Positions 46,261 through 56,337 of a stretch of 64,000 bases of DNA are shown in pieces. Location: contig NZ_RJUF01000180.1 in the NCBI RefSeq assembly GCF_024343775.1, forward strand, positions 124,001 to 188,000, given 5' to 3'. The position numbers and the translations under genes were made by a program. The DNA comes from Lacihabitans soyangensis (lineage in GTDB: Bacteria > Bacteroidota > Bacteroidia > Cytophagales > Spirosomataceae). How positions within the stretch are numbered: position 1 is the stretch's first letter; each line of letters starts with the position of its first letter. The notes under the pieces are model-generated. The model was not told the DNA's origin. It did no database searches and saw only the letters and a list, made by a program, of their open reading frames with translations.

Positions 46261-47967
46261 TTAATACCCTGGATTCTGTTTGTATAATCCATTGGTAAAG
46301 GTAATTTCAGCCTGAGGTATTGGTAAATACTCATCTCTTCCTGCAGTAAATTTGGCAGTTGCTAAAAATGTTCTTCTTGTTTTTTCTTTATCGATATATT
46401 TGTTTAGTGTAGCCTCTGCTATGCCCCACCTTACCAAATCAAAAAAACGTGGGCCTTCTGTGGCAAACTCTAATCGACGCTCCCATTGTAAAGCTTTAAA
46501 AGCGAAATCTTTTGTCCAACCAGTAGCTGAATAGGGCTTTACATTATAATTAGAAGAAAAAGTGCCATCGGCTTTCTTAAGACGCTCGGTGCTTATTGCT
46601 GCTCTCTCTCTGACTTGATTGATAAGTGGTAGGGCTTTGTCTTGTTCGCCAAGTTGAATGTATGCCTCTGCTTGTATTAACAATATGTCATCATAGCGGA
46701 GTACATCATAGTTTTTGGCTGTTCCCATGAATGGCCCTAATTTGAAATAAGAACCGCTTGAGGCCAATTGCTGAAAACGCATGGTGTGATAATTTCCGTA
46801 TACACCTGGGTCTCGAACCCAACTATTGCTAAACAATTTCGTATTATCGTATTTGTAAACATGGCCATCAATTCCAACGGTATGGTCAAGTCTTGGATCT
46901 ACTGATTGTTTTGACAAATCGGCAATGCCTTCGTTAAATGTATCGAAGTTCGGCCATCCGTTGGCATCCGTTGTATGTGCATTCACCAAGTTTTGGCTAC
47001 CAGCGTGGAATCCACAACAACCATACTGAGGTGCACCATGTGGGTAGTTTAGGCCATCTTCATAGCTCATTCTACCAGCAGTTGTACCGTCATTTACTGT
47101 AAATTGAATGGCAAAAATGGATTCTGGGCCGTTTTCTGTTTCTGGCAAAAAGTTATCACCGATGTCCTTGCTTAATCTATACTTACCTGAACTTATGACA
47201 GATTGAGTCAATGTTACCACCTCTTGTAATCTCGTTTTGTTGATATTGGTCACTTTATGGGTGGCATCTTGTTCATATGCTTGAAATAACCTCAACTTGG
47301 CCAAATAAGCCTGGGCTGCATATTTATTTGCTCTACCCAATTCTGGCTGGTTTGTTGGTAAATTGTCTATTGCAAATTGAAAATCCGCGGCAATTTTATT
47401 CCAAGATTCTTCATTACTAAGTGTATTTGAAACCTTCAAAATGTCTTCTTCAGTGGCGGTTTCGTCAAATATTGGAATGTTTTTGTACAAAAGTTTCATA
47501 GTAAAATAACTATGGGCTCTCAAAAACTTAAGTTCGCCTAATCTTACTTTTTTGTTTGGGAAACTTGTCTCATCGAGATTATTTACTGCTCTTATGGCCA
47601 CGTTTGCTCTAGAGATTGATTTGAACAAGTTTTGCCAAGTTCTTGTAACAAAGGCACCCATGGAAGGCGTTACAAGATTGTAATGTTCCAATGCATCAAT
47701 TTCACCGACATCACCCGTGCCACCACCGCCTTTGTAGGCGTCGTCAGAACGCACCGAGCCATAAGCCCACATACTGTAGATTGGTCCAATCATGTCGCCG
47801 TTGCCAATGGCGGCATAAGCAGAGGTCACCAAGCCATCAACCGCTGTTGGTGAGGTTAGGTCTGATGAAGAAAGAACACCTTTGGGAGTGTACTCTAGCA
47901 CGTTTTCGCAAGAGCTGAATGCCAGCAAGCTAGAGGCTAAAACTGTTATAATAATTTTATTTTTCAT
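46261..47967 (-). CDS. SusD-family fructan-binding outer-membrane lipoprotein
   Basis: 568 residues. Lipoprotein signal LLAFSSC (Cys20). SusD-like N-terminal TPR region with SSDLTSPTAVDGLVTSAYAA, LGELKFLRAHSYFTMKLLYK, and a C-terminal RagB/SusD domain ending NGLYKQNPGY. The conserved FLRAHSYF and LLIQAEAYIQLGEQDKAL helices are clear. Forms the lid of the SusC transporter and captures fructan oligosaccharides. The start is 40 nt after the SusC stop. Confidence 0.95.
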   Translation of the reverse strand: MKNKIIITVLASSLLAFSSCENVLEYTPKGVLSSSDLTSPTAVDGLVTSAYAAIGNGDMIGPIYSMWAYGSVRSDDAYKGGGGTGDVGEIDALEHYNLVTPSMGAFVTRTWQNLFKSISRANVAIRAVNNLDETSFPNKKVRLGELKFLRAHSYFTMKLLYKNIPIFDETATEEDILKVSNTLSNEESWNKIAADFQFAIDNLPTNQPELGRANKYAAQAYLAKLRLFQAYEQDATHKVTNINKTRLQEVVTLTQSVISSGKYRLSKDIGDNFLPETENGPESIFAIQFTVNDGTTAGRMSYEDGLNYPHGAPQYGCCGFHAGSQNLVNAHTTDANGWPNFDTFNEGIADLSKQSVDPRLDHTVGIDGHVYKYDNTKLFSNSWVRDPGVYGNYHTMRFQQLASSGSYFKLGPFMGTAKNYDVLRYDDILLIQAEAYIQLGEQDKALPLINQVRERAAISTERLKKADGTFSSNYNVKPYSATGWTKDFAFKALQWERRLEFATEGPRFFDLVRWGIAEATLNKYIDKEKTRRTFLATAKFTAGRDEYLPIPQAEITFTNGLYKQNPGY

Positions 47968-48007
47968 TACTTAAATTTTTTAAATTTATTTCAAATTCAC
48001 TTGTTTA

Positions 48008-51000
48008 TCAAAAGAACGCATTAACACCAAACGTGTAAGTTTTTGGAATTGGAATTGGGTCAAGATCAATACGTTCTGGATCTGGGCTTAAATAGCTTTT
48101 GCTTTTTATCCAGAAAATATTTTCAGCCATACCAAAAATACGAACACTTGAAAATACCTTTTTAGGGTTCAAATTATAACCCAGCTGAATGTTTCTCATT
48201 TTGAAATAAGAGGTATTTACTATGAAATAATCGGAAGTACGACCCTCGCCATTGTTATCTTTTAGTGTCAAGGCAGGTACTCTGGTATCAGTATTCTGAG
48301 GGGTCCATGCATTGAACACGCCGGGTCCTACATTTTCTCTACTTCTCATGAGGTTGTTGAACACTGTATAGACATCAAATCCTTCTCTCCCAGCAACACC
48401 AGAACCAAAGACAGACAAATCAAATTTTTTGTAGGCCAAATCAACTCTCAATCCGTATTCCAATGACGGAAGCGTAGTTCCTATCCAAGTTCTATCGAGG
48501 TCATCTATTCTGCCATCGTTATTGATATCTACATATTTTATTCTACCTGGACCTGCACCTACTTGGTCAGCGGCTGCATCAACTTCGGCTTGAGACTGGA
48601 AGAGCCCGTCTGTTTTATAACCGAAAATATCAAATTGAGAGTGTCCAATGATAGTGTTGACTAGGTTTCCTGCATAAGCTGGACGTACGTTTTCAGGTAG
48701 CTCTGTTATTTTATCTCTAAAATGAGTCAAATTGGCCACAACATTATATTTTAAGTTGTTATTTGTGTTGCCTTTATATCCCAAAACAAACTCCCAACCT
48801 TTATTCGACTTTGCAGCACCATTTACGGCTTTTGTTTGGCCTTCGCCAAGCGTGGCTGCCACTGGTGGCGTAATTAATATACCTGATGTTTTTCTTGAGA
48901 AATAGTCAAATGAACCGAAGAATTTATCTTCCATCAAGCCGAAATCAAGACCAACATTGATCTCATCAGTAGTTTCCCATTTAAGTGCTGAGTTGGCGGC
49001 TTGCGTTTGAACAAAGCCTGACGGCAAAGTACCCGTATTGGCTCCACTGAGGGAATAGGCGGTGCCGATGTTCATGTATTGTTCCCAAAAACCACCTACT
49101 AACTGAGCCTGAGTAGTTCCATATCTTGTATCGAAAAGACCAAAACGAGCTAAGTCACCGATTTGTTGATTTCCAACACGACCCACACCGATTCGTGCTT
49201 TTAACTCACTAAATACTTTACTATTTTCCATGAATCGCTCTTTGTCAATTCTCCAACCAGCTGAGGCAGCCGGGAAAATACCATATCTGTTGTCCGCACC
49301 GAATCTTGAAGATCCATCACGGCGGACGGTTATGGCAAGGAGATATTTATCGGAATGGTTATAATCAACACGGCCAAATTGAGAGAGTAATCTATGTCCT
49401 GTTGAGCTACCCGAAACTGTGGTATTACCAGTACCAGCATTTAAAGTGAAATAGTCTTCAGATTGAAGGGCAAATCCTTCTTTTTTGGTTGTTTGGAAAT
49501 CTACATTTGTGTTGATGTATTCTGTTCCGACCAAAAAGTTGAAATTGTTTGTTTCGTTCAGGTTCCAGTTATAACGGACCGTATTCGACCAAGTAGTACT
49601 TAAATAATGATTTTGGTCAAAAGTAAGACTATTGGTGGTACGGTTAAAAGCACCTTCAGAAAAAGTAGGCGTGATTACCTTATTTAAGAACCGAGCATCG
49701 TCAGCTCCTAAATTTGACTTGAAAAACAAGTTTTTAATTGGCTGAATTTCTAAGAAAACATTACCGAAAGTACTTTGTCTGTTGGCATTGTTCCATTTGG
49801 CTATGTCCTGCATGTGAAGAGGATTGTTTCTATCCGAATATCCACCGCCCGAAGCTCCGGCATAAGTACTTCCGTCTTTCTGGTATACCGGAATAGTTGG
49901 AGCCAAGGATACAGCCAAAAAGGTTGTAGAGGCACCACCTAAGTCTCTTGCCGTAAGTGTTTCATTAGAATTGGCTATTCGAAGGTTTACACCAAAACGA
50001 GCTTTATCGTTAAAAGCACGTGTAAGGGCATTAATGCTTCCACTCAGTCGCTCATAGCCAGTGAATTTTAACATGCCAGTGTTTTTCAAATGGCCCAAGT
50101 TTATTTCTAAAGAAGAATGTTTGTTTCCGTATGAGGCTGTTAGGTCATTTTTAACAACTATGCCAGTTTTGAACATTACACTTTGCCAATCGGTGTCGCC
50201 AACAGGTGTATTAGCATCTCCACCCACAAATGGCTTAGCACTTACACTGTTCAAAATTGGGTTTGTGAAGTTTTTATTCCAATCAAAATTGTATATTTCT
50301 CCATACCCAGCCGCTGGGTCTTGACCGTCGTTTACAGAAGCCTGCCAAAGAGCTTTACCTCTATCTACCGAATTTAACATATTAAAACGCATAGATTTTT
50401 CTGACTGGGCAGAAACACTGCTATTGAACTGAAACTCTACCTTTCCGTTGGTATCTCCACCGTTTTTGGTAGTTACTATTATGACGCCATTAGAGGCTCT
50501 TGCACCATAAATAGACTCTGCTGATGCGTCTTTTAAAACCTGAACAGACGCAATATTGGCGGGGTTCATGTTTTGGAATACTTCTGGACGAGTAGTAGGA
50601 ATTCCATCAATAATATAAAGTGGGTCGTTGTTTCCGAGTGTATTGGCTCCACGAATTAAAATCCGGCCGTTTGATCCGTTTGGTGAACCGTCTTTTTCGA
50701 TGTATAGCCCTGAAACCCTTCCTTGAAGTGATTGCATAGGGTTTCCCGAGCTATTATTTTTAACGGGTTTTAAATCTACCACAGCAACTGAACCAGTCAA
50801 GTCGGTCTTTTTTTGAGTTGTATAACCCACCACTACCAATTCACTCAATGCTTCACCAGCAGAAAGTACTATTTGGAGGTTATTTTGGACAGCAGTTAGT
50901 ACTACATCTTTAGATTGGTAGCCAATAAATGACACAGTTAAAGTACCGGCATCTTTGGGCACCTCTAATAAAAATTTACCGTTTACGTCGGTAGTGGTAC

Positions 51001-51151
51001 CCTTGGTGGTTCCTTTGAGAGTTACACTTGCACCTATTAAATAATCATTGGTGTCGCCCCCCTTTACCACACCAGAAATAGTCCTCTGGGCAATAGCCAA
51101 TTGCAACGACAACAACATTGCAATGAAAGATAATAAAGTTTTTTTCATCAT
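48008..51151 (-). CDS. SusC-family TonB-dependent fructan transporter
   Basis: 1047 residues. Signal peptide (SFIAMLLSLQLAIAQ), carboxypeptidase-like N-terminal domain (TISGVVKGGDTNDYLIGASV), then plug (LQGRVSGLYIEKDGSPNGSN, ANGVIIVTTKNGG) and a long beta-barrel to the end YTFGVNAFF. This is the normal SusC layout and length. Imports fructooligosaccharides with SusD. Directly downstream of the fructokinase gene (42-nt gap) and followed by susD. Confidence 0.96.
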   Translation of the reverse strand: MMKKTLLSFIAMLLSLQLAIAQRTISGVVKGGDTNDYLIGASVTLKGTTKGTTTDVNGKFLLEVPKDAGTLTVSFIGYQSKDVVLTAVQNNLQIVLSAGEALSELVVVGYTTQKKTDLTGSVAVVDLKPVKNNSSGNPMQSLQGRVSGLYIEKDGSPNGSNGRILIRGANTLGNNDPLYIIDGIPTTRPEVFQNMNPANIASVQVLKDASAESIYGARASNGVIIVTTKNGGDTNGKVEFQFNSSVSAQSEKSMRFNMLNSVDRGKALWQASVNDGQDPAAGYGEIYNFDWNKNFTNPILNSVSAKPFVGGDANTPVGDTDWQSVMFKTGIVVKNDLTASYGNKHSSLEINLGHLKNTGMLKFTGYERLSGSINALTRAFNDKARFGVNLRIANSNETLTARDLGGASTTFLAVSLAPTIPVYQKDGSTYAGASGGGYSDRNNPLHMQDIAKWNNANRQSTFGNVFLEIQPIKNLFFKSNLGADDARFLNKVITPTFSEGAFNRTTNSLTFDQNHYLSTTWSNTVRYNWNLNETNNFNFLVGTEYINTNVDFQTTKKEGFALQSEDYFTLNAGTGNTTVSGSSTGHRLLSQFGRVDYNHSDKYLLAITVRRDGSSRFGADNRYGIFPAASAGWRIDKERFMENSKVFSELKARIGVGRVGNQQIGDLARFGLFDTRYGTTQAQLVGGFWEQYMNIGTAYSLSGANTGTLPSGFVQTQAANSALKWETTDEINVGLDFGLMEDKFFGSFDYFSRKTSGILITPPVAATLGEGQTKAVNGAAKSNKGWEFVLGYKGNTNNNLKYNVVANLTHFRDKITELPENVRPAYAGNLVNTIIGHSQFDIFGYKTDGLFQSQAEVDAAADQVGAGPGRIKYVDINNDGRIDDLDRTWIGTTLPSLEYGLRVDLAYKKFDLSVFGSGVAGREGFDVYTVFNNLMRSRENVGPGVFNAWTPQNTDTRVPALTLKDNNGEGRTSDYFIVNTSYFKMRNIQLGYNLNPKKVFSSVRIFGMAENIFWIKSKSYLSPDPERIDLDPIPIPKTYTFGVNAFF

Positions 51152-51193
51152 TTTGAAAGGTTTTAATTAAACATAAGTTAAAAAGGAATTATA

Positions 51194-52105
51194 CTATAAA
51201 TCGCTCAATTTGAGTTTCTTAGAAATTAGAAGCTGAATCTCTTCTTTCGAAATAAGGGGTGATGCCCCATGATAAGTAGCTACCAAAGCCCCCATGGCAC
51301 AAGCCTCGATTAGGGCGTTTTGGACAGGATTGTTTTTTAGGAAATTAGAAATAAAGGATGCTAAAAATGAATCGCCACTACCGATAGTATCCACAACTTC
51401 CACTTCAAAGCCTGCACTTTTGAAAAACTCATTGTTGTGCAAAAGCAAAGCTCCATCTTCGCCGAGTGTTACACAAATTGTTTTAATTTTAAACTTTTCT
51501 GACAAACGACTTAGGTTTTCTTGAATCGTTCCCGATGGGAAAAACCACGCAGAAACTTCGGCAAGTTCTAAATGATTGAGTTTCAGTAAATCAGTATTAT
51601 TCAATAAAAACTCAATCGTTTCTTTGTCATAATAAGGCGGACGTAAATTAATGTCCAACACCTTAAATGAAGCAACCGCCAAAAGTTTCTTGAGGGTTTC
51701 AAAAGTCTGTTCCGACCTTGCTGAAAGGCTTCCAAAGACAAAGCAATCTGATTTTTTTACTGCTTCCAGTGTCTCTGTTTCTAACAAAATATAATCCCAC
51801 GCAACGGGCTTTACGATTTTGTAGCTTACGTTATTTTTATCATCCATGTTCACTTTCACCACCCCTGTTAAGTGCGTTTGTCCATGTTGGATAAATTGCG
51901 TATTTAGACCATTTTCTTCAACAAAATCTATCAGTTCAGTACCTAAATCGTCGGTGCCAACCCTACTTATGACAGTAGCGTTATTGCCAAAGTTTTTTAA
52001 GTGAATAGCTACATTCATTGGGGCTCCGCCAGGCATTTTTCCTGTGGGCAACATATCCCAAAGCATTTCGCCGAAACAAACGATGTATTTTTGATTGTTT
52101 TCCAT
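51194..52105 (-). CDS. PfkB-family fructokinase
   Basis: 303 residues. N-terminal PfkB signature GGAPMNVAIHLKNFG (about residues 25-39) and C-terminal VVDTIGSGDSFLASFISNFL with the catalytic Asp in GSGDS. Sequence pattern and locus fit fructokinase (fructose to fructose 6-phosphate or 1-phosphate). Its start lies 10 nt from the transporter stop, so transport and phosphorylation are cotranscribed. Confidence 0.9.
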   Translation of the reverse strand: MENNQKYIVCFGEMLWDMLPTGKMPGGAPMNVAIHLKNFGNNATVISRVGTDDLGTELIDFVEENGLNTQFIQHGQTHLTGVVKVNMDDKNNVSYKIVKPVAWDYILLETETLEAVKKSDCFVFGSLSARSEQTFETLKKLLAVASFKVLDINLRPPYYDKETIEFLLNNTDLLKLNHLELAEVSAWFFPSGTIQENLSRLSEKFKIKTICVTLGEDGALLLHNNEFFKSAGFEVEVVDTIGSGDSFLASFISNFLKNNPVQNALIEACAMGALVATYHGASPLISKEEIQLLISKKLKLSDL

Positions 52106-52114
52106 GATTCTTTT

Positions 52115-53464
52115 TTAATGAACTAAAACAACTGAATCCATGTTTTCCAATGATTTCCCTTTGGTTTCGGGCATGATTTTCCATGCAAAAAGCAATTGCA
52201 AAACCATCATAAGAGCAAAAAAAGCAAAGACGATTCCGCCACCGAAGGTTTCGGCGATATAAGGAAAAGTAAAAGTGATGATACTCGCCATCAACCAGTG
52301 CGTGAAACTGCCCAAGGCTTGACCGTTAGCACGAACTTCGTTAGGGAAAATTTCGGAGATAAAAACCCAAATAACGGCACCTTGTGAAAAGGCAAAAAAA
52401 GCAATGTAGGCAAACAAATAGAAAGGAACATTCATGCCCATTCGTTGGGTAAAAAATGCTTGGGCAACCAAAAACAGTGTAAGAATAAGTCCGCACGAAC
52501 CTGCAATCATTAAAGCTCTACGGCCAAATTTATCAATCAATGATATGCCTAAAAGTGTAGAAACGAGGTTGATTAGTCCAATCCCTGCTGATGAAAGCAA
52601 AGCCGAATCTTTGCCTATTCCTGCCATTTCAAAAATACGTGGGGCGAAATAAATAATGGCGTTAATTCCCGAAACTTGATTGAAGACTGCAAATAAAACC
52701 GCCAATATAATAGGTTTACTGTAACCCTTTTGGAATAATGAAATCTGTACTTTTGAAGTATTTTGTTTAATCGAAGAAATGATTTGTTCGGCAGAATTTT
52801 CGTCAATCGTAAGTAGAATTTTACGAGCAGTTGAAATATCACCCCTTTTCAGAATCAACCAACGAGGGCTTTCTGGAATTAATAAAACCGTAATAGTAAA
52901 TATAATTGAAGGAAAAGCCTGCACGCCCAACATCCAACGCCATTCGTTTTCACCAATTCCAGACAATAAATAGTTAGAAAGGTATGCCATCAAAATACCA
53001 AAAACGATATTGAACTGAAACATGGCTACTAAACGACCACGCTTGTGAGCAGGAGCGATTTCGGAAATATATAAAGGAGCAACCACCGAAGAAACGCCAA
53101 CGCCAAGCCCACCCATAAATCTAAAAACCAAGAAAACTGACCAATCAACGGCGTAGGCTGTGCCAAGTGAAGAAACCAAATAAAGTAATGCAATAATAAG
53201 AAGTGATTTTTTTCTGCCTAATTTTTCGGCAGGAATACCTCCAATTACTGAACCAACAACTGTACCGATTAAGGCAATAGAAACCGTTACGCCATGCTCG
53301 AAGGAATTGAGATTCCAGAGTTTTTGAAGCGTTTGTTCTACGCCCGAAATAACGGCAGTATCGAAGCCAAATAGAAAACCGCCGAGTGCGGCAGAAAGTG
53401 ACCAGAAGAATATTTTTAGATTTTGATTCATTTCAAACTTGTTGAGTTTTTTTTGATGAACCAA
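52115..53464 (-). CDS. MFS sugar porter (fructose uptake)
   Basis: 449 residues, about 12 membrane helices. Sugar porter signatures: GFLFGFDTAVISGVEQTL, LGRKKSLLIIALLYL, RFMGGLGVGVSSVVAPLYIS, PESPRWLI, QVSGINAIIYFAPRIFE and the C-terminal PETKGKSLENM. Probably proton symport of fructose released in the periplasm. Alternatives: glucose or sucrose. Inner membrane. Located directly before the fructokinase gene. A start nearer MNQNLKIFFW (codon 12) is also possible, since the first 11 residues are basic. Confidence 0.92.
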   Translation of the reverse strand: MVHQKKLNKFEMNQNLKIFFWSLSAALGGFLFGFDTAVISGVEQTLQKLWNLNSFEHGVTVSIALIGTVVGSVIGGIPAEKLGRKKSLLIIALLYLVSSLGTAYAVDWSVFLVFRFMGGLGVGVSSVVAPLYISEIAPAHKRGRLVAMFQFNIVFGILMAYLSNYLLSGIGENEWRWMLGVQAFPSIIFTITVLLIPESPRWLILKRGDISTARKILLTIDENSAEQIISSIKQNTSKVQISLFQKGYSKPIILAVLFAVFNQVSGINAIIYFAPRIFEMAGIGKDSALLSSAGIGLINLVSTLLGISLIDKFGRRALMIAGSCGLILTLFLVAQAFFTQRMGMNVPFYLFAYIAFFAFSQGAVIWVFISEIFPNEVRANGQALGSFTHWLMASIITFTFPYIAETFGGGIVFAFFALMMVLQLLFAWKIMPETKGKSLENMDSVVLVH

Positions 53465-53628
53465 AATTACAACTAAACTTTAAGGGTGGATTTTAGTATT
53501 CATTCAAATACTTATGATTTTGATACATTTTTATAAGTTATTGATAATCAATAAAATAGTATTATTTTTACTTATATTTTAAATTTTAGATACTATAATT
53601 GTAACACGAAATATCACTATTGTTACAA
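53465..53628. promoter_or_regulatory. Regulatory gap between sensor and transporter
   Basis: AT-rich gap likely to hold the promoter of the transporter-to-GH32 operon. An inverted repeat ATTGTAAC (53598-53605) / GTTACAAT (53622-53629) straddles the sensor stop; it could be an operator for the AraC domain or a weak terminator. Confidence 0.45.
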
Positions 53629-56337
53629 TTAACCATTTCGCCATTCAGTAGGCGTTTGATTGGTTTTTTGTTTGAAGAAAGTCGTGAAATAACTTGGAGT
53701 ACTGAAACCCAATTCGTAAGCTATTTCGGCAATATTTTTTTCTTGTTCTTTCAATAAAATCTTTGCTTTTTGGAGTTTGTATTCTGCAATATAATCCGCT
53801 ACATTTTTGTTGGTCAATGCAGATATTTTTCTAAATAGTTGCACCCTCGACATTCCCATTTCGTGACTTAATTTCTCAACCGAAAGCGTACTATCTTTGA
53901 TGTTTTTGTCAATTAAAGCTTCAAATTCTAATAAAAATCTGCGTTCTCCTTTTTGCAATTGATTGGGATTAATGACTTCATTCGAGAATCTTCGCCTCAT
54001 TCTATCACGATTTTCTACCAAACCTTTTAGTTTTTCTTCCAACAACTGTTGGTTAAAGGGCTTCAAAATATAATCATCCGCACCTGCTTTTGTACCTTCA
54101 ATCTGACTTTCGATTTGACTTTTAGCGGTCAATAGTATCACTGGAATATGCGATGTTCTGAAATCAGACTTTACTTTTTGGGTTAAAGTAAAACCGTCCA
54201 TTCCCGGAAGCATCACATCACAGATAATAACGTCAGGAATATACGACAGAATTTCTTGCCAGCCATGTTCGGCATTTTCTGTGGCAACAACATTATATTG
54301 TTTTTCTAATTTTTGATTTAAAAACAAGTTCAAATCTCGGTTATCTTCGATAAGAATGATGGTATTTTCAAAGGTATGTTTGGCGTTGTTTTTAATTAAA
54401 TTTGCTTCGTTATCTTCAAATTCACGAATTATTTTAGAAGAAATCATAGCAGATTTTTCTTCCAAAACGTGCTTCGTTTCAATTATTGGCAAGATAATCT
54501 TGAAAGTTGTGCCTTTGTCTTTTTCAGAGTTTATTGAGATTTCTCCACCATGCAGCGTTACAAATTCTTGTGAAAGTGCCAAACCCAAACCCGTTCCCAA
54601 TGAAATGTTTTTATTTCCTCTATAAAACAAATCAAAAGCGTGTGCTTTTTCTTCTGCGTTCATACCGATGCCATTATCGGCAATATTGATTTCGATTTTA
54701 TCAGTATTCTTTAAAATCGAAACATGAATCAAGCCCCAGTCAGGGGTATATTTAAAGGCATTTGAAATGATATTGAACAAAACTTTGTCTAATTTTTCAG
54801 CATCAAAAGCAAAAGATAACTCCTTAAATGGACTGATAAATTGAAGGTCAATGTGCTTTTGTTTGGCTTTAACGCCAAAATCTCCAACAATATCTTTGAT
54901 AAAAGCAACTAAATCATTTTGACTTAGTTCTAATTCCATTTTTCCTGCATCCAACTTTCGCATTTCTAAAAGTTGATTAACAAGCCGCAAAAGGCGATTG
55001 GCATTTTTGTAGATCAGTTGTAGCGTGCCTCGGGTTTCTTTTATATCTGTATTTTTTCGTTGAAGTAAGTCTTCAGTGGGAGTAAGAATAAGGCTCAATG
55101 GCGTTTTGAATTCATGAGAAATGTACGAGTAAAATCGCATTTTGTCTTCAGTGGCTTTTCGAGCTAATTGCGATACTTTTTCTATTTCATTTTTTTGTTC
55201 AAGAATTGCTAAATTTTGTTCCTCCAAAATCCTATTAGAATGTTGTTTTTCCTGCAAAAGAAAATATAAAATGGCTCCCAAAATCACCACAATAGTAAGC
55301 AGAGCACTAATAAAATAGAGTCTGTTTCGCTGAGTAGAATAAGTTTTATTTAACTCTGTAATTTTTAAAGTTTCCCGCTCAATTTCGACTTGTTGTTCTT
55401 TTATTTTCTGAATTTGTGAGAGCATAATATCCACATTATCTGACGTTATTACATTGGTCAAAAGTGTATTTTCTTTCTTAAAGGGTTGTTTTTTAAGAAT
55501 TTTTATAGCCGTTTGAATTGCCTCTGCCCCCCCAGTTGGATACAATAATGTAGCATTCAGAGTGCCATTTTTTACTTCTTGCATACCTTTTGTTACGGGA
55601 ATAGCATCAATACCAACAAAGAATAGATTTTTAGATTTACCCTCTCTTTCTATTGCTTTGTATGCGGTTAAGGCAAGAAAATCGGTGTGAGCAAAAATAA
55701 TATTTGTTTGAGGGTGCTCCTTCAGGATACGTGGAATGTTCGTTTTGATGTCCTCTATGCCATTTTTTGTTTCGAGAGATTCTATTATTCTAAGATTTGG
55801 AGTGTCAGCAATCGCATCTTTAAACCCCCGATTTCGTTCAGTTGCAGGTGATGATGTCATTTCTAATTGTACCTCGATGATATTACCTCCATCTTTAAAT
55901 TGACTGGCAAGGAATTTACCAGCAGTCTTGCCTATTTCATAATTATCAGCACCAATGAAGGCCGTGTAATTTCTAGATTCGGTTTTTCGGTCTACAAAAA
56001 CAATAGGAATACCGGCTTTATAAATTTCTTCGATTGCAGCAGTTAGAGGCTTTGATTCATTGGGTGTAATAATTAACAAATCAATTTTTTGCTTTGCTAA
56101 GGATTTTAATTGTTCAATTTGCTTTTCGGTATTGCTATAAGATTCAATGGTTTCCAACTTTACATCTGGATGAAAAGCTAATTCTCTTTTCATTTCGCTA
56201 TTCATCACATCTCGCCATTCATCGTGGCAGCATTGCAAAAATACAATGCGGTACTTGTGTTCTTGTTGATAAGAACACGAGGTGATTGCAATCAAAATAA
56301 ATGCAATGAATGAAACTTTTAAAACTGGAGCCTTCAT
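53629..56337 (-). CDS. Hybrid two-component regulator with sugar-binding periplasmic domain
   Basis: 902 residues. Signal ending ITSC (Cys21), then a LacI/ribose-binding-type sensor (about 27-320: VFLQCCHDEWRDVMNSEMKR, TAFIGADNYEIGKTAGKFLA). A membrane helix (YFISALLTIVVILGAILYFL) leads to a histidine kinase with SYISHEFKTPLSLIL (H-box), DNGIGMNAEEKA and GTGLGLALSQ, then a receiver with VIICDVMLPGMDGFTL (acceptor Asp) and an AraC helix-turn-helix (EIAYELGFSTPSYFTTFFKQ). This architecture is that of fructose-sensing hybrid regulators of fructan loci. The Cys21 box could make the sensor a lipoprotein, which is unusual for a protein that also spans the membrane. Activates the genes downstream. 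Confidence 0.94.
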   Translation of the reverse strand: MKAPVLKVSFIAFILIAITSCSYQQEHKYRIVFLQCCHDEWRDVMNSEMKRELAFHPDVKLETIESYSNTEKQIEQLKSLAKQKIDLLIITPNESKPLTAAIEEIYKAGIPIVFVDRKTESRNYTAFIGADNYEIGKTAGKFLASQFKDGGNIIEVQLEMTSSPATERNRGFKDAIADTPNLRIIESLETKNGIEDIKTNIPRILKEHPQTNIIFAHTDFLALTAYKAIEREGKSKNLFFVGIDAIPVTKGMQEVKNGTLNATLLYPTGGAEAIQTAIKILKKQPFKKENTLLTNVITSDNVDIMLSQIQKIKEQQVEIERETLKITELNKTYSTQRNRLYFISALLTIVVILGAILYFLLQEKQHSNRILEEQNLAILEQKNEIEKVSQLARKATEDKMRFYSYISHEFKTPLSLILTPTEDLLQRKNTDIKETRGTLQLIYKNANRLLRLVNQLLEMRKLDAGKMELELSQNDLVAFIKDIVGDFGVKAKQKHIDLQFISPFKELSFAFDAEKLDKVLFNIISNAFKYTPDWGLIHVSILKNTDKIEINIADNGIGMNAEEKAHAFDLFYRGNKNISLGTGLGLALSQEFVTLHGGEISINSEKDKGTTFKIILPIIETKHVLEEKSAMISSKIIREFEDNEANLIKNNAKHTFENTIILIEDNRDLNLFLNQKLEKQYNVVATENAEHGWQEILSYIPDVIICDVMLPGMDGFTLTQKVKSDFRTSHIPVILLTAKSQIESQIEGTKAGADDYILKPFNQQLLEEKLKGLVENRDRMRRRFSNEVINPNQLQKGERRFLLEFEALIDKNIKDSTLSVEKLSHEMGMSRVQLFRKISALTNKNVADYIAEYKLQKAKILLKEQEKNIAEIAYELGFSTPSYFTTFFKQKTNQTPTEWRNG

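Noticed and set aside
51321-51332. TTGGACAGGATT, close to the late nonamer
   Set aside because: Inside the fructokinase coding sequence and lacking the TAGGACAG core.
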